Assembly: GCF_000019085.1 (NCBI RefSeq) | Contig: NC_010321.1 | Coordinates: forward strand, 814,501 to 878,500 | Direction: 5' to 3' | DNA length: 64,000 nt | Origin: Thermoanaerobacter pseudethanolicus ATCC 33223 | Lineage (GTDB): Bacteria > Bacillota > Thermoanaerobacteria > Thermoanaerobacterales > Thermoanaerobacteraceae | In this document: one piece after another, positions 17,898 to 27,367 of the stretch | Layout: the number at the start of each line of letters is the position of its first letter | Position numbering within the stretch: position 1 is the stretch's first letter | Translations under genes and position numbers: made by a program | Notes under the pieces: generated by a model | The model's input: only the letters and a program-made list of their open reading frames with translations | The model's database searches: none | What the model was told of the DNA's origin: nothing

Positions 17898-19301
17898 TTG
17901 GAAGATAAAGATTTAAAGGAAATTGAAAAGCGTTTGGGTTACAAAAACGTAGATGCATGGACAAAAATTTCTGATGAAGAAAAAGAAAAAGTTTATCAGT
18001 TTGCAGAAGACTACAAAGACTTTATGGCACAATGTAAGACGGAAAGAGAAACGGCAGAGAAAATTATAGAAATAGCAGAAAAGAATGGCTTTATCAATAT
18101 TGAAAAAGTTACAAATTTAAAGCCGGGCAGCAAAGTGTATTACAACAACAAAGGGAAATCAGTAGTTTTAGCTGTAATTGGTAAAGAGTCAATGCAAAAG
18201 GGGATAAAGGCGGTAGCATCCCATATTGATTCTCCGAGAATTGACCTAAAGCCTAATCCAATGTATGAAGATGGCGGCTTGGCTTTATTTAAAACCCATT
18301 ACTATGGCGGTGTTAAAAAATACCAGTGGGTGACAACTCCTTTGGCTCTCCATGGAGTAATTGTCAAAGCAAACGGTGAGAAGATAAACATTGTAGTGGG
18401 AGAAGATGAAAATGACCCTGTCCTTTATATAACAGATTTATTGCCTCACTTAGGTAAAGACCAGATGGAGAAAAAAGCAGCAGAAGTGGTTACAGGAGAA
18501 GCATTAAATGCTGTAATTGGAAGCATTCCTCTTTCTGAGGAAGTCAGCGTGAAACCCAATATTTTGAAATATTTAAATGAAAAATTTGGCATAGTGGAAG
18601 AAGACTTTTTAAGTGCTGAGTTAGAATTAGTGCCTGCCTATAAGCCTCGCGATATAGGTTTTGATAGAAGTATGATTGGGGCTTATGGTCAAGATGACAG
18701 GGTTTGCGCTTATACTTCTTTAAGAGCTATTCTTGAGCTTGAGGTGCCAGAGAGGACGGCTGTTGCGATATTCGCTGATAAAGAAGAAATTGGAAGTATG
18801 GGCAATACTGGTTTTCAATCAAGATTTTTCGAAAATGCTATTGCAGAAATATTAGAAAAATACGAAGGAAATACAGATATCAAATTGAGAAGGGTTTTAG
18901 CTAATTCTGAACTGCTATCTGCTGATGTAAATGCTGCATTTGATCCTACTTATCCAGAAGTCAGTGAAAAGCAAAACACTGCTTATTTAGGAAAAGGCGT
19001 ATGCATTACTAAATACACTGGTTCAAGAGGAAAAGCAGGGTCAAATGATGCAAATGCTGAGTTTGTCGGCAAAGTGAGAAAACTCTTCAATGAAAATGGA
19101 GTAGTATGGCAGACAGGTGAGCTGGGCAAAGTTGACATGGGAGGCGGCGGCACAGTAGCACAGTTTGCAGCGAATTACGGCATGGAGGTTTTAGACTGCG
19201 GTGTTGCTCTTTTAAGCATGCATGCTCCTTATGAACTGTCTTCTAAAGTGGATGTGTATATGGCTTATAAAGCTTATAAAGTGTTTATGGAAAAAGATTA
19301 A
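17898..19301 (+). CDS. M18-family aminopeptidase
   Basis: A cytosolic zinc aminopeptidase, which removes N-terminal residues from peptides. It has 467 residues from a TTG start behind GGGGGGT. Family landmarks in order: SHIDSPRIDLKP (metal-ligand His and Asp, about 95-106), FKTHYYGGVKKYQW (about 131-144), the metal-site Asp in AYGQDDRVCAYTSL, FADKEEIGSMGNTG (catalytic Glu pair, about 290-303), and the C-terminal SMHAPYELSSKVD with the last metal His. It is monocistronic, with its own promoter and a shared terminator. Confidence 0.93.
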   Translation: MEDKDLKEIEKRLGYKNVDAWTKISDEEKEKVYQFAEDYKDFMAQCKTERETAEKIIEIAEKNGFINIEKVTNLKPGSKVYYNNKGKSVVLAVIGKESMQKGIKAVASHIDSPRIDLKPNPMYEDGGLALFKTHYYGGVKKYQWVTTPLALHGVIVKANGEKINIVVGEDENDPVLYITDLLPHLGKDQMEKKAAEVVTGEALNAVIGSIPLSEEVSVKPNILKYLNEKFGIVEEDFLSAELELVPAYKPRDIGFDRSMIGAYGQDDRVCAYTSLRAILELEVPERTAVAIFADKEEIGSMGNTGFQSRFFENAIAEILEKYEGNTDIKLRRVLANSELLSADVNAAFDPTYPEVSEKQNTAYLGKGVCITKYTGSRGKAGSNDANAEFVGKVRKLFNENGVVWQTGELGKVDMGGGGTVAQFAANYGMEVLDCGVALLSMHAPYELSSKVDVYMAYKAYKVFMEKD

Positions 19302-19328
19302 ATCCGGGAAAACCCGGATTTAATCTTT
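19298..19328. terminator. Bidirectional terminator between the M18 peptidase and CAP-domain genes
   Basis: A perfect 13-bp stem TTAAATCCGGG(AAAA)CCCGGATTTAA overlaps both stop regions, with A and T runs on both sides so that it can serve both convergent genes. Confidence 0.85.
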
Positions 19329-20000
19329 TATAAACATTTCAACAACTATTATCCCATTGCCTTCCTTATTTTTTACTATTCCCACTCCAACCTTATTGTA
19401 GTAAGGATTTAAAATGTTTGCCCTGTGTCCTTCTGAGTTCATCAAGGAATAGTGAGCTTTTATAACATTAGAATTTAATGCTATATTTTCACCTGCCAAG
19501 TAGTAATTTATTCCAAATTTTTTCATCATGTCGAAAGGTGAGCCGTAAGTTGGAGAAGTATGAGAGAAATAGTTGTTTTCTTTAATGTCTTCTGCTTTTA
19601 GTCTGGCGACTTTACAAAGATTTTCGTCTATCTGAAGAGGATTTAAGTTGCGGCTTACTCTTTCTCGATTTATTAATTCTACTAAAGTTTTTTCCTCTTG
19701 AGAAAGAAAAATATTTGTTGTTTGAAGTGTTAACCCTTTATTTTGCGAAGTAGAACCATTGCTAGTAGTGGTATTAGAAGCATTTGATGGGTTTGATGTT
19801 GTTTGTTTAGCTGTGACATTATAAGAAACTGGTTGTTTTATAGTTATTAAGTTCTTTGAATTAGAAAATCTTATTGAATTATTTACTACAGTATTTTTAG
19901 TGAAATATCCATAAGAATAAAAAATTGAAGCACTGGCAGGATTTAAAGAAAAAATTATAGTTATTGCTATTAATACTGCTATTATTGATTTTATTTTCAT
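19320..20000 (-). CDS. Secreted CAP/SCP-domain protein (YkwD-like)
   Basis: An exported protein of unknown molecular activity; CAP (SCP/PR-1-like) domains in spore-formers are often associated with the cell envelope or spore. The frame extends upstream, but AGGAGGTAATAAAA places the start at 20000 (MKIKSIIAVLIAITIIF), giving 226 residues with a clear signal peptide ending near NPASAS. A Ser/Thr/Asn-rich linker covers about residues 70-95. The CAP domain then begins EEKTLVELINRERVSRNLNPLQ. Family landmarks are NYFSHTSPTYGSPFDMM, GENIA, the NSEGHRANILNPYYNKVGVG block and a final VVEMF. It is monocistronic with its own promoter. Confidence 0.9.
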   Translation of the reverse strand: MKIKSIIAVLIAITIIFSLNPASASIFYSYGYFTKNTVVNNSIRFSNSKNLITIKQPVSYNVTAKQTTSNPSNASNTTTSNGSTSQNKGLTLQTTNIFLSQEEKTLVELINRERVSRNLNPLQIDENLCKVARLKAEDIKENNYFSHTSPTYGSPFDMMKKFGINYYLAGENIALNSNVIKAHYSLMNSEGHRANILNPYYNKVGVGIVKNKEGNGIIVVEMFIKD

Positions 20001-20025
20001 TTTTATTACCTCCTCAAAATCATAT

Positions 20026-20054
20026 ATTCTACAAACAGTTGCAAATTCCTTCAA
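20026..20054 (-). promoter_or_regulatory. Sigma-A-like promoter of the CAP-domain gene
   Basis: Read on the minus strand: TTGAAG (20054-20049), 17 bp, TAGAAT (20031-20026). The -10 overlaps TTTGTAGAA, one mismatch from a Spo0A box. Confidence 0.6.
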
Positions 20055-20128
20055 GTAATTTATGGTGAGATAGGAACATTGTATCAACTTTTACTTTGTT
20101 GGAATATACTGATTTTGAGGTGGTATTA

Positions 20129-20386
20129 GTGAAATATGGATTGATTGTCTTTTACTCTTATCAGCATGGTTTAATGGCAGAAAAAATGTTAAAGAAAAAT
20201 AATATTCCGGTGGAGTTTGTACCAACTCCCAGAAGTATTACGGAAAGCTGTAGCCATTCTCTCAAGTTTGGATTAGAATCTTTACGAATAGTACAAAACC
20301 TTTTGCAAAGGCTCAACATTCCTTATAAGGGGATATACGAAGTAGAGAGAATTCCTGCGGGATATAAAATAGTCAAAATTATTTAA
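20129..20386 (+). CDS. DUF3343-family protein (putative sulfur/selenium carrier-like)
   Basis: A small protein of 85 residues starting at GTG behind TGAGGTGG; the open frame extends upstream but has no ribosome site there. It begins YGLIVFYSYQHGLMAEKMLKK, then has VPTPRSITESCSHSLKFG with a conserved Cys (about residue 41), which fits DUF3343. Members of this family are annotated in places as putative Se/S carrier proteins, because of the single conserved Cys, but this is not established. It is convergent with the next gene; the two stops overlap by four bases. Confidence 0.75.
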   Translation: MKYGLIVFYSYQHGLMAEKMLKKNNIPVEFVPTPRSITESCSHSLKFGLESLRIVQNLLQRLNIPYKGIYEVERIPAGYKIVKII

Positions 20387-21768
20387 TGTTCGTCGCTTTT
20401 TATAAATATACTTTTTATTTTTTGAAAAGTGCTGACATTTTGAAGAGATTCAAGCTTGCTGTTTAAAGTTATTATTTGATTTTGCAAATCTTTTATTTGT
20501 TTTTTAAGATTTTCATTTTCTCTTATCAAACTATTTACCATTGTATTGTAATTGTCCGCTTTAAGGGCAATTTTTATTTTTTCGTCATTTGTTTGTTTTA
20601 ATAATTCTTGTAAATCGGCTATATTTTTGTTTTTTATTGTAATTTCAACATTTTTTCTGCTTAGTTCTTCTTCTAATCTTGTTTTTTCCTCCTTGATAGT
20701 TTCAAGCTTTTTTATTAGGATATTTAAATACTCCTGAACTTCTTTTATATAAAAAGTGAAGTAAGAATCTTTTTCTCCGTTTTTGCTGGTTAATGTGTAC
20801 TGCAAAGAAGGAATTACTTCTCCTTTATCGTTTATAAATAAATAATTGCTTTGAAATTTGTCTATTGGGGTTTTTAACTTAAAAAAGTTGTATTCAGAAA
20901 AAGAAGGAGGAATTTTAAAAGGCTTGCACCAACTATTTCCTCCATCAGAGGACATGGTGGCAAAAAAGCTATCGTTTTGAAGGTAAGTGCACCATAAAGT
21001 ATTTTCTAAAAGGGAGATATAGCAATTTTTAATATTTGTAGAATAAGCCAAAGTTATGGGACTACCCCAACTGCCTTTTGGCCAGCTTCCAGGGGTTTTC
21101 TTTCTATATTTTATTTCTTGAATTATATCTTCTTCTACCCATAAGGTATGTACATTTTTTTGCGAATCTACAGTTATTGTAGGATAGAATATTCCTTCTG
21201 CTTCTGAAATTAGAAATTTTGGCGACCAGTTATCTTTTACGTAGTAAAGATAATAAAGTTGGTTCTTATTTTTTTCTTTTGTAACATAAATTAAATGAAT
21301 ATTTTCCTCTTCATCAATGAATAAGTCATAAAAAGGAGTGAAAGAAATATTTTTTATAAGAGCTATATTATTGCCGCTCCAATTTTTGGCCCATTTTTGG
21401 TGTATTAAATGGACTTCTCTAGGATTATTAGAATTACTAATTGTAAAAAATATGTGAAGCGTTTTATTTTTTGTTAAAAGGTTAAAATTGCTTATATACG
21501 TTTTTTTATCTTTATAAGTGTATAAAGCTTTTCCTACCCATCCTTCTTTCTTTTGAATTAAAAAAACTATTTCTCCTTGTGAATTATAGTATATCAGGTT
21601 TAGTTTTCCTTCTTCGTCGTAACAAGCGTCAAAATCACTTAAACAGTCTTTTACAATGATTTCTTCTGTTGTTTTTCCATTTTCTATAGTGTTCAATAGG
21701 ATTTTTCTATCTTTAAGATAAAGATACTGTAAAAAATCCTCATCTTTTTTAGTCACAATCTTGTCCAT
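20383..21768 (-). CDS. Unknown protein: sialidase-like beta-propeller repeats plus C-terminal coiled coil
   Basis: I do not recognise a named family. The 461-residue protein has two visible parts. Residues about 1-335 hold repeated strand motifs such as DEEGKLNLIYYN, DEEENIHLIYV and DSQKNVHTLWVEE, and an Asp-box-like SSDGGNSW (near residue 275), which suggest a BNR/sialidase-type propeller. Residues about 345-445 are a charged heptad coiled coil. There is no signal peptide or membrane helix, so it appears cytosolic or spore-associated. It starts at ATG behind GGGAGGG and is transcribed against its neighbours. No catalytic function is claimed. Confidence 0.7.
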   Translation of the reverse strand: MDKIVTKKDEDFLQYLYLKDRKILLNTIENGKTTEEIIVKDCLSDFDACYDEEGKLNLIYYNSQGEIVFLIQKKEGWVGKALYTYKDKKTYISNFNLLTKNKTLHIFFTISNSNNPREVHLIHQKWAKNWSGNNIALIKNISFTPFYDLFIDEEENIHLIYVTKEKNKNQLYYLYYVKDNWSPKFLISEAEGIFYPTITVDSQKNVHTLWVEEDIIQEIKYRKKTPGSWPKGSWGSPITLAYSTNIKNCYISLLENTLWCTYLQNDSFFATMSSDGGNSWCKPFKIPPSFSEYNFFKLKTPIDKFQSNYLFINDKGEVIPSLQYTLTSKNGEKDSYFTFYIKEVQEYLNILIKKLETIKEEKTRLEEELSRKNVEITIKNKNIADLQELLKQTNDEKIKIALKADNYNTMVNSLIRENENLKKQIKDLQNQIITLNSKLESLQNVSTFQKIKSIFIKSDEH

Positions 21769-21921
21769 AAATTTCCCTCCCTTTGCTTAAATATATGCAT
21801 AATGATTATTGAATAGAATTGACATGTTATTGACATGATGAAAGAAGGATTTTTGAGGTTAAGTGTAGAAATAAATAAAAAGATAAATCAAGCATCAATA
21901 CACTCAAAAAGGAGGATAAAA

Positions 21922-23274
21922 ATGGATTACGATGTAATAGTTTTAGGCGGAGGGCCTGGTGGCTATACTGCTGCTATTAGACTCAGCGAATTAGGGAAAA
22001 AAGTCGCTGTTGTAGAAGAATATTCGTTAGGGGGTACTTGTTTAAACAGAGGTTGCATACCGACGAAAGTCTATTCTCATGCGGCAGAGCTTATAAATGC
22101 CATAAAAGATGCTAAAGACTTTGGAATAATGGCCCAGTATGCAGTGGATATTGCAAAACTTCGTCAGAAAAAAGAAAGAGTAGTAAAAAGACTTGTCGGT
22201 GGAGTAGGCTATTTAATGAACTTACACCATATAGATGTTATAAAAGGGAGAGGTAGGTTTGTTGATGAAAATACTATAGAAGTTGATAAAAGATACACAG
22301 CAGAAAATTTTATAATTGCAACAGGTTCAAAGGTGTTTTTACCTCCTATTGAAGGGATTAACTTAGAAGGTGTTATTACAAGTGATAAAGCGTTAGAACT
22401 TGAAAGAATTCCTGAAAAAATTGTCATCATAGGGGCGGGAATTATAGGATTGGAATTTGCAAATATTTATTCTGCTTTAGGAAGTAAAGTTGTCATCATT
22501 GAAATGCTTCCTCAACTTTTGCCTATGTTAGATAGAGACATAGCAGATACGATGGAAAAAATTTTGAGGCATAAAAAATTTGAACTACATTTAAACAGTA
22601 AAGTAGAAAAGATAGAAGAAGGTTTAAAGGTAGTTTATACCACAGAAGGGAATACTCAGGTAGTGGAATGTGATACTGTTTTAGTCGCTGTAGGAAGAGT
22701 TGCCAATGTAAATGGAATTGAAGCTTTAAATCTTGATATGGATAAAAAGGGCATAAAAGTCGACTCCCACATGAGGACAAGCATAAAAAATATATATGCA
22801 ATTGGAGATGTTACAGGAGGTATACAACTGGCTCACGTGGCTTCTTATCAAGGTATTGTAGCTGCTCACAATATAGCAGGGGAAGAAAAGGAAGCGGATT
22901 TAAGTATAGTTCCAAATTGTCTCTATACAAATCCTGAAATAGCGTGGGCAGGTTTGAATGAGGTTCAAGCAAGAGAAAAATTTGGAGATGTAAAAATAGG
23001 CACTTTCCCTTATACTGCTTTAGGAAGAGCAATGACTATGGGGCAAAACGATGGATTTGTTAAAATAATTGCGGAGGCAAAATACAATAGAGTAGTGGGG
23101 ATGGAAATAATAGGGGCTGGTGCTACAGAGATAATTCATGAGGGTGTACTTGCCATAAAAGAAGAGTTCACATTAGAAGAATTAGCAGATGCAATTCATG
23201 CTCATCCTACGCTTTCAGAAAGCGTAAAAGAGGCAGCAGAAGACGCATTAGGAATGCCTATAAATAAAGGATAA
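21922..23274 (+). CDS. lpdA: Dihydrolipoamide dehydrogenase (E3)
   Basis: A flavoenzyme that reoxidises dihydrolipoamide on the E2 or GcvH carrier using NAD+. The open frame begins upstream, but AAAGGAGG places the start at 21922 (MDYDVIVLGGGPGG), giving 450 residues. FAD-binding GGGPGGYTAAI is at about 9-19. The redox-active disulfide is in GGTCLNRGCIPTK (about 37-49). The NAD-binding GAGIIGLEFA lies near 170, then AIGDVTGG, and the C-terminal His-Glu pair is in HAHPTLSESV. There is no fused lipoyl domain. It is first in lpdA-lipB-lipA, next to the acoR-aco region, and is the likely E3 of that complex. Confidence 0.96.
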   Translation: MDYDVIVLGGGPGGYTAAIRLSELGKKVAVVEEYSLGGTCLNRGCIPTKVYSHAAELINAIKDAKDFGIMAQYAVDIAKLRQKKERVVKRLVGGVGYLMNLHHIDVIKGRGRFVDENTIEVDKRYTAENFIIATGSKVFLPPIEGINLEGVITSDKALELERIPEKIVIIGAGIIGLEFANIYSALGSKVVIIEMLPQLLPMLDRDIADTMEKILRHKKFELHLNSKVEKIEEGLKVVYTTEGNTQVVECDTVLVAVGRVANVNGIEALNLDMDKKGIKVDSHMRTSIKNIYAIGDVTGGIQLAHVASYQGIVAAHNIAGEEKEADLSIVPNCLYTNPEIAWAGLNEVQAREKFGDVKIGTFPYTALGRAMTMGQNDGFVKIIAEAKYNRVVGMEIIGAGATEIIHEGVLAIKEEFTLEELADAIHAHPTLSESVKEAAEDALGMPINKG

Positions 23275-23292
23275 GTTAAAGGAGAGATTCAC

Positions 23293-23979
23293 TTGAGAAA
23301 AGGAGAAGTGTTAAAACTGGGAATTGTACCTTATATGGAGGGAAAAGAGATACAGCTTAAAGCCTTTGAAAGAGTTAAAAAGGGCGAGACGGACGGGATT
23401 CTTATATTGCTTCAACATCCACCAGTATATACTATAGGAGTTTCAGGTGGTTTTGACGAAAACATCCTTGTGCCTTTAGCGGAACTTAAGAAAAAAGCGG
23501 AGCTTTATAAAGTAGAAAGGGGAGGTAAAATAACTTTTCACGGACCAGGACAAATAGTTGCCTATCCTATATTTAATTTGGCAAAGTGGCAAAAAGATGT
23601 TCATCTTTTTGTTTATAAATTAGAAGAGACGATTATAAAACTCTTGGAGGAGTATGGTATAAAAGCGGGAAGGAAGCCTAAATATACCGGAGTATGGGTA
23701 GGAGATGAAAAGATATGCGCCATAGGTATCGCTGTTAGGCGATGGATTACTTGGCATGGAATAGCCTTTAATGTAAATACTGACCTTTCATATTTTGGCT
23801 TAATAAATGCCTGCGGCATCACTGAGTTTGGAGTTACTTCTATGCAAAAACTTGGAATAAATGAAGACATAGAAAAAGTAAAAGAAAAAATGGTTGATAA
23901 ATTTAGTGAAGTATTTGGTATACACTTTAATGAGATAACTTTAGATAGATTGGCGGTGATTGATAATGCAAAAGCCTGA
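23293..23979 (+). CDS. lipB: Octanoyltransferase LipB
   Basis: Transfers octanoate from acyl carrier protein to the lipoyl-domain lysine of E2 or GcvH proteins. It has 228 residues from a TTG start behind AAAGGAGAG. The family core includes [29 protein letters not shown] (about 75-92), [25 protein letters not shown] with the catalytic Lys (near 142), and [10 protein letters not shown] with the Cys in NACGI (near 176). The gene overlaps lipA and follows lpdA by 18 bp, so all three form a lipoate operon serving the adjacent complex. Confidence 0.95.
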   Translation: MRKGEVLKLGIVPYMEGKEIQLKAFERVKKGETDGILILLQHPPVYTIGVSGGFDENILVPLAELKKKAELYKVERGGKITFHGPGQIVAYPIFNLAKWQKDVHLFVYKLEETIIKLLEEYGIKAGRKPKYTGVWVGDEKICAIGIAVRRWITWHGIAFNVNTDLSYFGLINACGITEFGVTSMQKLGINEDIEKVKEKMVDKFSEVFGIHFNEITLDRLAVIDNAKA

Positions 23980-24814
23980 ATGGCTCAAAGTGAGGCTATT
24001 AAACGAAGATTTAAACAGGATGGAAGCTTTTTTAAAAAGTATGTCTTTAAACACAGTTTGTCAAAGTGCCAATTGTCCCAACATGGGGGAATGCTTTGCG
24101 AGAAAGACAGCTACTTTTATGATTATGGGAAATATATGTACACGAAACTGTAGGTTTTGTGCGGTAGAAAAAGGCCATCCTCAGCCTCTTGATGAGGATG
24201 AACCGAGAAGAGTAGCTGAGGCTGCTCAAAAATTAGGATTAAAGCATGTGGTGGTTACTTGTGTTACAAGAGATGATTTGCCGGATGGTGGGGCATCACA
24301 TTTTGCAAAGACAATCTATGAACTTAAAAAATTGCCAGGAGTTACAGTCGAGGTACTTGTATCTGATTTCATGGGCAAAGAGGAGTCTATTGCTAAAGTA
24401 GTAGAAGCCAAGCCAGATATAATAAATCACAATATAGAAACAGTGCCTAGACTTTATTCAAAAGTGAGGCCAAAAGCTGATTATTCAAGGTCTTTAAACC
24501 TTTTAAAAAAGTCAAAAGAACTAGACCCTTATATTCTTACTAAGTCAGGAATTATGGTGGGGCTTGGGGAAACAGAAGAAGAGGTTATACAAGTTATGAA
24601 AGACTTAAGAAGTGTTGATTGTGACATGATGACTATAGGACAGTATTTGAGACCTTCAGCAAAACATATAGAAGTAGCAGAATATGTTACTCCACAGCAA
24701 TTTGAGAGATATGAAGAGATAGGATATGAATTAGGTTTTAAATACGTAGCTTCTGGTCCCTTAGTCAGAAGTTCTTATCATGCTGATGAGGGGTTGAAGG
24801 TGACAAAGGCTTAG
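23966..24814 (+). CDS. lipA: Lipoyl synthase LipA
   Basis: A radical-SAM enzyme that inserts two sulfurs into protein-bound octanoate to form lipoate. The ATG at 23966 gives 282 residues; an upstream TTG is in frame but less likely. The auxiliary cluster motif [12 protein letters not shown] (CX4CX5C, near residues 35-46) and the radical-SAM motif CTRNCRFC (CX3CX2C, near 61-68) are both intact. The C-terminal RSSYHADE carries the conserved Ser that ligates the auxiliary cluster. It overlaps lipB by 14 bp and ends in a terminator. Confidence 0.97.
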   Translation: MQKPEWLKVRLLNEDLNRMEAFLKSMSLNTVCQSANCPNMGECFARKTATFMIMGNICTRNCRFCAVEKGHPQPLDEDEPRRVAEAAQKLGLKHVVVTCVTRDDLPDGGASHFAKTIYELKKLPGVTVEVLVSDFMGKEESIAKVVEAKPDIINHNIETVPRLYSKVRPKADYSRSLNLLKKSKELDPYILTKSGIMVGLGETEEEVIQVMKDLRSVDCDMMTIGQYLRPSAKHIEVAEYVTPQQFERYEEIGYELGFKYVASGPLVRSSYHADEGLKVTKA

Positions 24815-24833
24815 TTTTTAAGCCTTTGTTTTT
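24804..24833 (+). terminator. Intrinsic terminator after lipA
   Basis: CAAAGGCTT / AAGCCTTTG stem (24804-24812 and 24820-24828) containing the lipA stop codon, followed by TTTTT. Confidence 0.85.
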
Positions 24834-24872
24834 GCTTGAGGAGAATTTTAAAATGATTTAAGGGGGAGTGTC

Positions 24873-26840
24873 ATGAAAGATTTTATATCTTTTATGGAGA
24901 GGGCTTGGTGGAGATACGTTAATGAGGGGGTAATTACTGAAGGCGTTAAAGAAGAGGTTAGAGAGTCATGGGAACTTTGTAAGTTCTATGGTGTAGACCC
25001 TTTTGGAGGCGTTGGAGAAATATTAGATGAAGATAACATGAAAATAAGGTTGAGGCAAAATGAGGATTTAATATCTGTTGCACATCCTATTATGGAAAAT
25101 GTATATAAACAAGTAACTGGCTCGGGTTTTTTGTTTGTTCTGGTGGACAGGGACGGTTATCTTATTGACAGAATTGGCGATGATAGTATAATGGGAGAGA
25201 CGAGAAAATTAAACTTTGTTGAAGGGGCTTTATGGACAGAAGAGGCAGTGGGGACTAATGCGATTGCTTTGGCTTTAAGACTTAATAAACCTATACAACT
25301 GGTGGGAGCCGAACATTATTGCATTACCCATCACATAGCCACATGCTCTGCAGCACCTATTCATGATGAAAACGGCAATATTATAGGATGCCTTGATATG
25401 ACTGGATTAAAAGAAGACGCACATCCACATAATTTAGGTATTGTACTTGCTGGAGCTTGTTCTATTGAAAAGCAACTTGCGCTTATCAAATCTCATAAAC
25501 TTATAGACGCTACTTTTGATTCTATTCACGAAGGCATGCTTATAATGGATCATAATTTTGTTGTTCAGAGGGTTAATGAAATAGCATTAAAGATATTAAA
25601 TATTTCAAAGAAGGAAATTATAGGCATGCATATACAGTCCATACTTGAAGATGTGGATATAATTGAAGATATACTAAGTCAGACAGAACCCTATTACGAT
25701 GTTGAATGTGTTTTTTATGGTCGAAACCAAAAAATACCATGTCGTATAAATGCTGTTCCTATAGTAGCTAACAGAAAAATTATAGGTACTGTTATAACTT
25801 TTAGAGAAGAGAAATATGTTCGTAATGTTGTTAATAAATTAGCAGGATTTAAAGCGAGTTATACATTTGAAGATATAATCACAAATGATGAAAATATGAA
25901 AAAAATCATAGAAACTGCTAAAAAAGCTGCGAGGAGTGATTGCAATATCCTTATAGAGGGTGAAAGTGGAACAGGTAAAGAACTTTTTGCGCAAGCAATT
26001 CATAACTATAGTAAACGTTCAAAAGGGCCATTTATTGCAGTAAACTGTGCTTCTATACCACGAGAATTAGTAGAAAGTGAGCTTTTTGGGTACGAAAGAG
26101 GAGCGTTTACTGGGGCAAATAAAGAAGGTAAACCTGGTAAATTTGAACTTGCTGACAATGGAACGATATTTTTAGATGAAATTGGAGAGTTGCCCTATGA
26201 GGTGCAATCTAAACTTTTAAGAGTGCTGGATAACCATAAAATTGTAAGGGTAGGCGGTACTGAGGAAAAGAAATTGAATGTAAGGGTTATTGCGGCAACT
26301 AATAGGAATTTAAGTGAAGAAGTGAATAAAAAGAATTTTAGAAATGATTTATATTATAGGATAAATGTCATAAAAATAAACATCCCTCCTTTAAGAGAGA
26401 GAAAAGGAGACGTTGAACTTCTTGCTAAAGTGTTTGTAGAACGACTTAATAGATATAATGCTTTAAGCGTTTCAGATTATAAGGTTTTAAGCGAATCGTT
26501 TATAGAACGATTGATGAATTACAACTGGCCAGGAAATGTTCGAGAGTTACAAAATGTTATCGACAGGGCGTATTACCTTACGGAAGGCAAAGTAATTATC
26601 GAAGAGTATTTCCCTGAAAATATAAGTGAAAATAGTAATGCACAACAGGAAAATAATACTACAGTCTTTCCAATTGAAGTTATTGAAGAAAAAAACATAA
26701 GAGAAGCACTAAAAATAGCCAAGGGTAATATATTGAAGGCAGCTGAAATGTTAAATTTGAGTAGAGCTACTATTTATAGAAAGATAAAAAAATACAATAT
26801 AAGTGTAAAGGAATTGCTGTCTCAAATTGAGACTAAATAA
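24873..26840 (+). CDS. acoR: Sigma-54-dependent transcriptional activator, AcoR type
   Basis: An enhancer-binding protein that uses ATP to activate RNA polymerase carrying sigma-54. It has 655 residues. A GAF-type sensor domain occupies about 60-200, a PAS domain about 205-320, and the AAA+ domain about 330-560. The AAA+ domain has Walker A GESGTGKE, the sigma-54-contact loop [15 protein letters not shown], Walker [11 protein letters not shown] and [12 protein letters not shown]-terminal Fis-type helix-turn-helix ([30 protein letters not shown]) ends it. Its 3' end overlaps one of the likely binding sites for the downstream aco operon, which it probably activates. Confidence 0.92.
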   Translation: MKDFISFMERAWWRYVNEGVITEGVKEEVRESWELCKFYGVDPFGGVGEILDEDNMKIRLRQNEDLISVAHPIMENVYKQVTGSGFLFVLVDRDGYLIDRIGDDSIMGETRKLNFVEGALWTEEAVGTNAIALALRLNKPIQLVGAEHYCITHHIATCSAAPIHDENGNIIGCLDMTGLKEDAHPHNLGIVLAGACSIEKQLALIKSHKLIDATFDSIHEGMLIMDHNFVVQRVNEIALKILNISKKEIIGMHIQSILEDVDIIEDILSQTEPYYDVECVFYGRNQKIPCRINAVPIVANRKIIGTVITFREEKYVRNVVNKLAGFKASYTFEDIITNDENMKKIIETAKKAARSDCNILIEGESGTGKELFAQAIHNYSKRSKGPFIAVNCASIPRELVESELFGYERGAFTGANKEGKPGKFELADNGTIFLDEIGELPYEVQSKLLRVLDNHKIVRVGGTEEKKLNVRVIAATNRNLSEEVNKKNFRNDLYYRINVIKINIPPLRERKGDVELLAKVFVERLNRYNALSVSDYKVLSESFIERLMNYNWPGNVRELQNVIDRAYYLTEGKVIIEEYFPENISENSNAQQENNTTVFPIEVIEEKNIREALKIAKGNILKAAEMLNLSRATIYRKIKKYNISVKELLSQIETK

Positions 26841-26860
26841 AAGGAATCTCAAAATGAGAC
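26819..26860 (+). promoter_or_regulatory. Paired palindromes, probable AcoR upstream activator sites
   Basis: Site 1 is GTCTCAAATTGAGAC (26819-26833), a perfect 7-bp inverted repeat about one central base, overlapping the acoR 3' end. Site 2 is ATCTCAAAATGAGAC (26846-26860), which differs from site 1 at two positions. They lie about 87 and 114 bp upstream of the sigma-54 promoter, the usual range for activator sites. Binding by this AcoR is inferred. Confidence 0.65.
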
Positions 26861-26897
26861 AAATGATTTTGTATAAATATGAGATTGATAATTTATT

Positions 26898-26924
26898 AAC
26901 CCTTAATTTAAGGGGTTTTTTATT
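26898..26924 (+). terminator. Intrinsic terminator after acoR
   Basis: CCCTT (26900-26904) / AAGGG (26910-26914), followed by a T-run. It lies between the activator sites and the sigma-54 promoter. Confidence 0.7.
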
Positions 26925-26940
26925 TTGGCATGAAATTTGA
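26925..26940 (+). promoter_or_regulatory. Sigma-54 promoter of the aco operon
   Basis: TTGGCATGAAATTTGA has the -24 GG (26927-26928) and, 12 bp later, GA at the -12 position (26939-26940) instead of GC. Matches TGGCAC-N5-TTGC except for T at the sixth base and A at the -12 C. Its place between acoR with its paired palindromes and the operon start supports it. Confidence 0.75.
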
Positions 26941-26999
26941 ATATTAATTTTAATAGCATTGTTTTTGATAAAAAATTTTAAGAAATGGAGGCGGTACTT

Positions 27000-27350
27000 A
27001 TTAAAAGGTTTATAGTCGAGTTTGGATATGGAGTAGATTTACACGGTCAAGATGTCAATAAAGCTGCTCAAAAGGCAGTAAAAGATGCGATATCTCATAG
27101 TTGTCTATGTGGACTTACGGAAATATTGGGTGTTGACTTAAATGAGATAGTTGTAGAGGCTACAGTGGCAGTATCAAGGCCAGAAGAAATTGAAGAAGAA
27201 GGAATAAAGGCTGTACTTCCCATTGGGGAAAAATATGTAAAAGCAATAAAAGGGGGGATGAGGGTAGCAGGAATAAAAGAGCCGGAATTTGGAGACAAAG
27301 ATGACACCATTGAAGTTGCAGTGGCTTGCATAACGGTAAATATAAAATGA
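27000..27350 (+). CDS. Lin0512-family protein, first gene of the aco operon, probable AUU start
   Basis: A conserved protein of unknown function, about 116 residues. The frame has ATG at 26985, but the strong ribosome site GGAGG (26987-26991) lies inside that stretch, and the next suitably spaced codon is ATT at 27000, so translation likely starts there (IKRFIVEFGYGVDLHGQDV). The family typically begins at this point. It contains the conserved DLHGQDVNKAAQKAVKDAISHSCLCGL segment. It is 17 bp before the E1 alpha gene. Its role in the complex is not known. Confidence 0.8.
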   Translation: MKRFIVEFGYGVDLHGQDVNKAAQKAVKDAISHSCLCGLTEILGVDLNEIVVEATVAVSRPEEIEEEGIKAVLPIGEKYVKAIKGGMRVAGIKEPEFGDKDDTIEVAVACITVNIK

Positions 27351-27367
27351 GGAGGAGATGAATAGTT

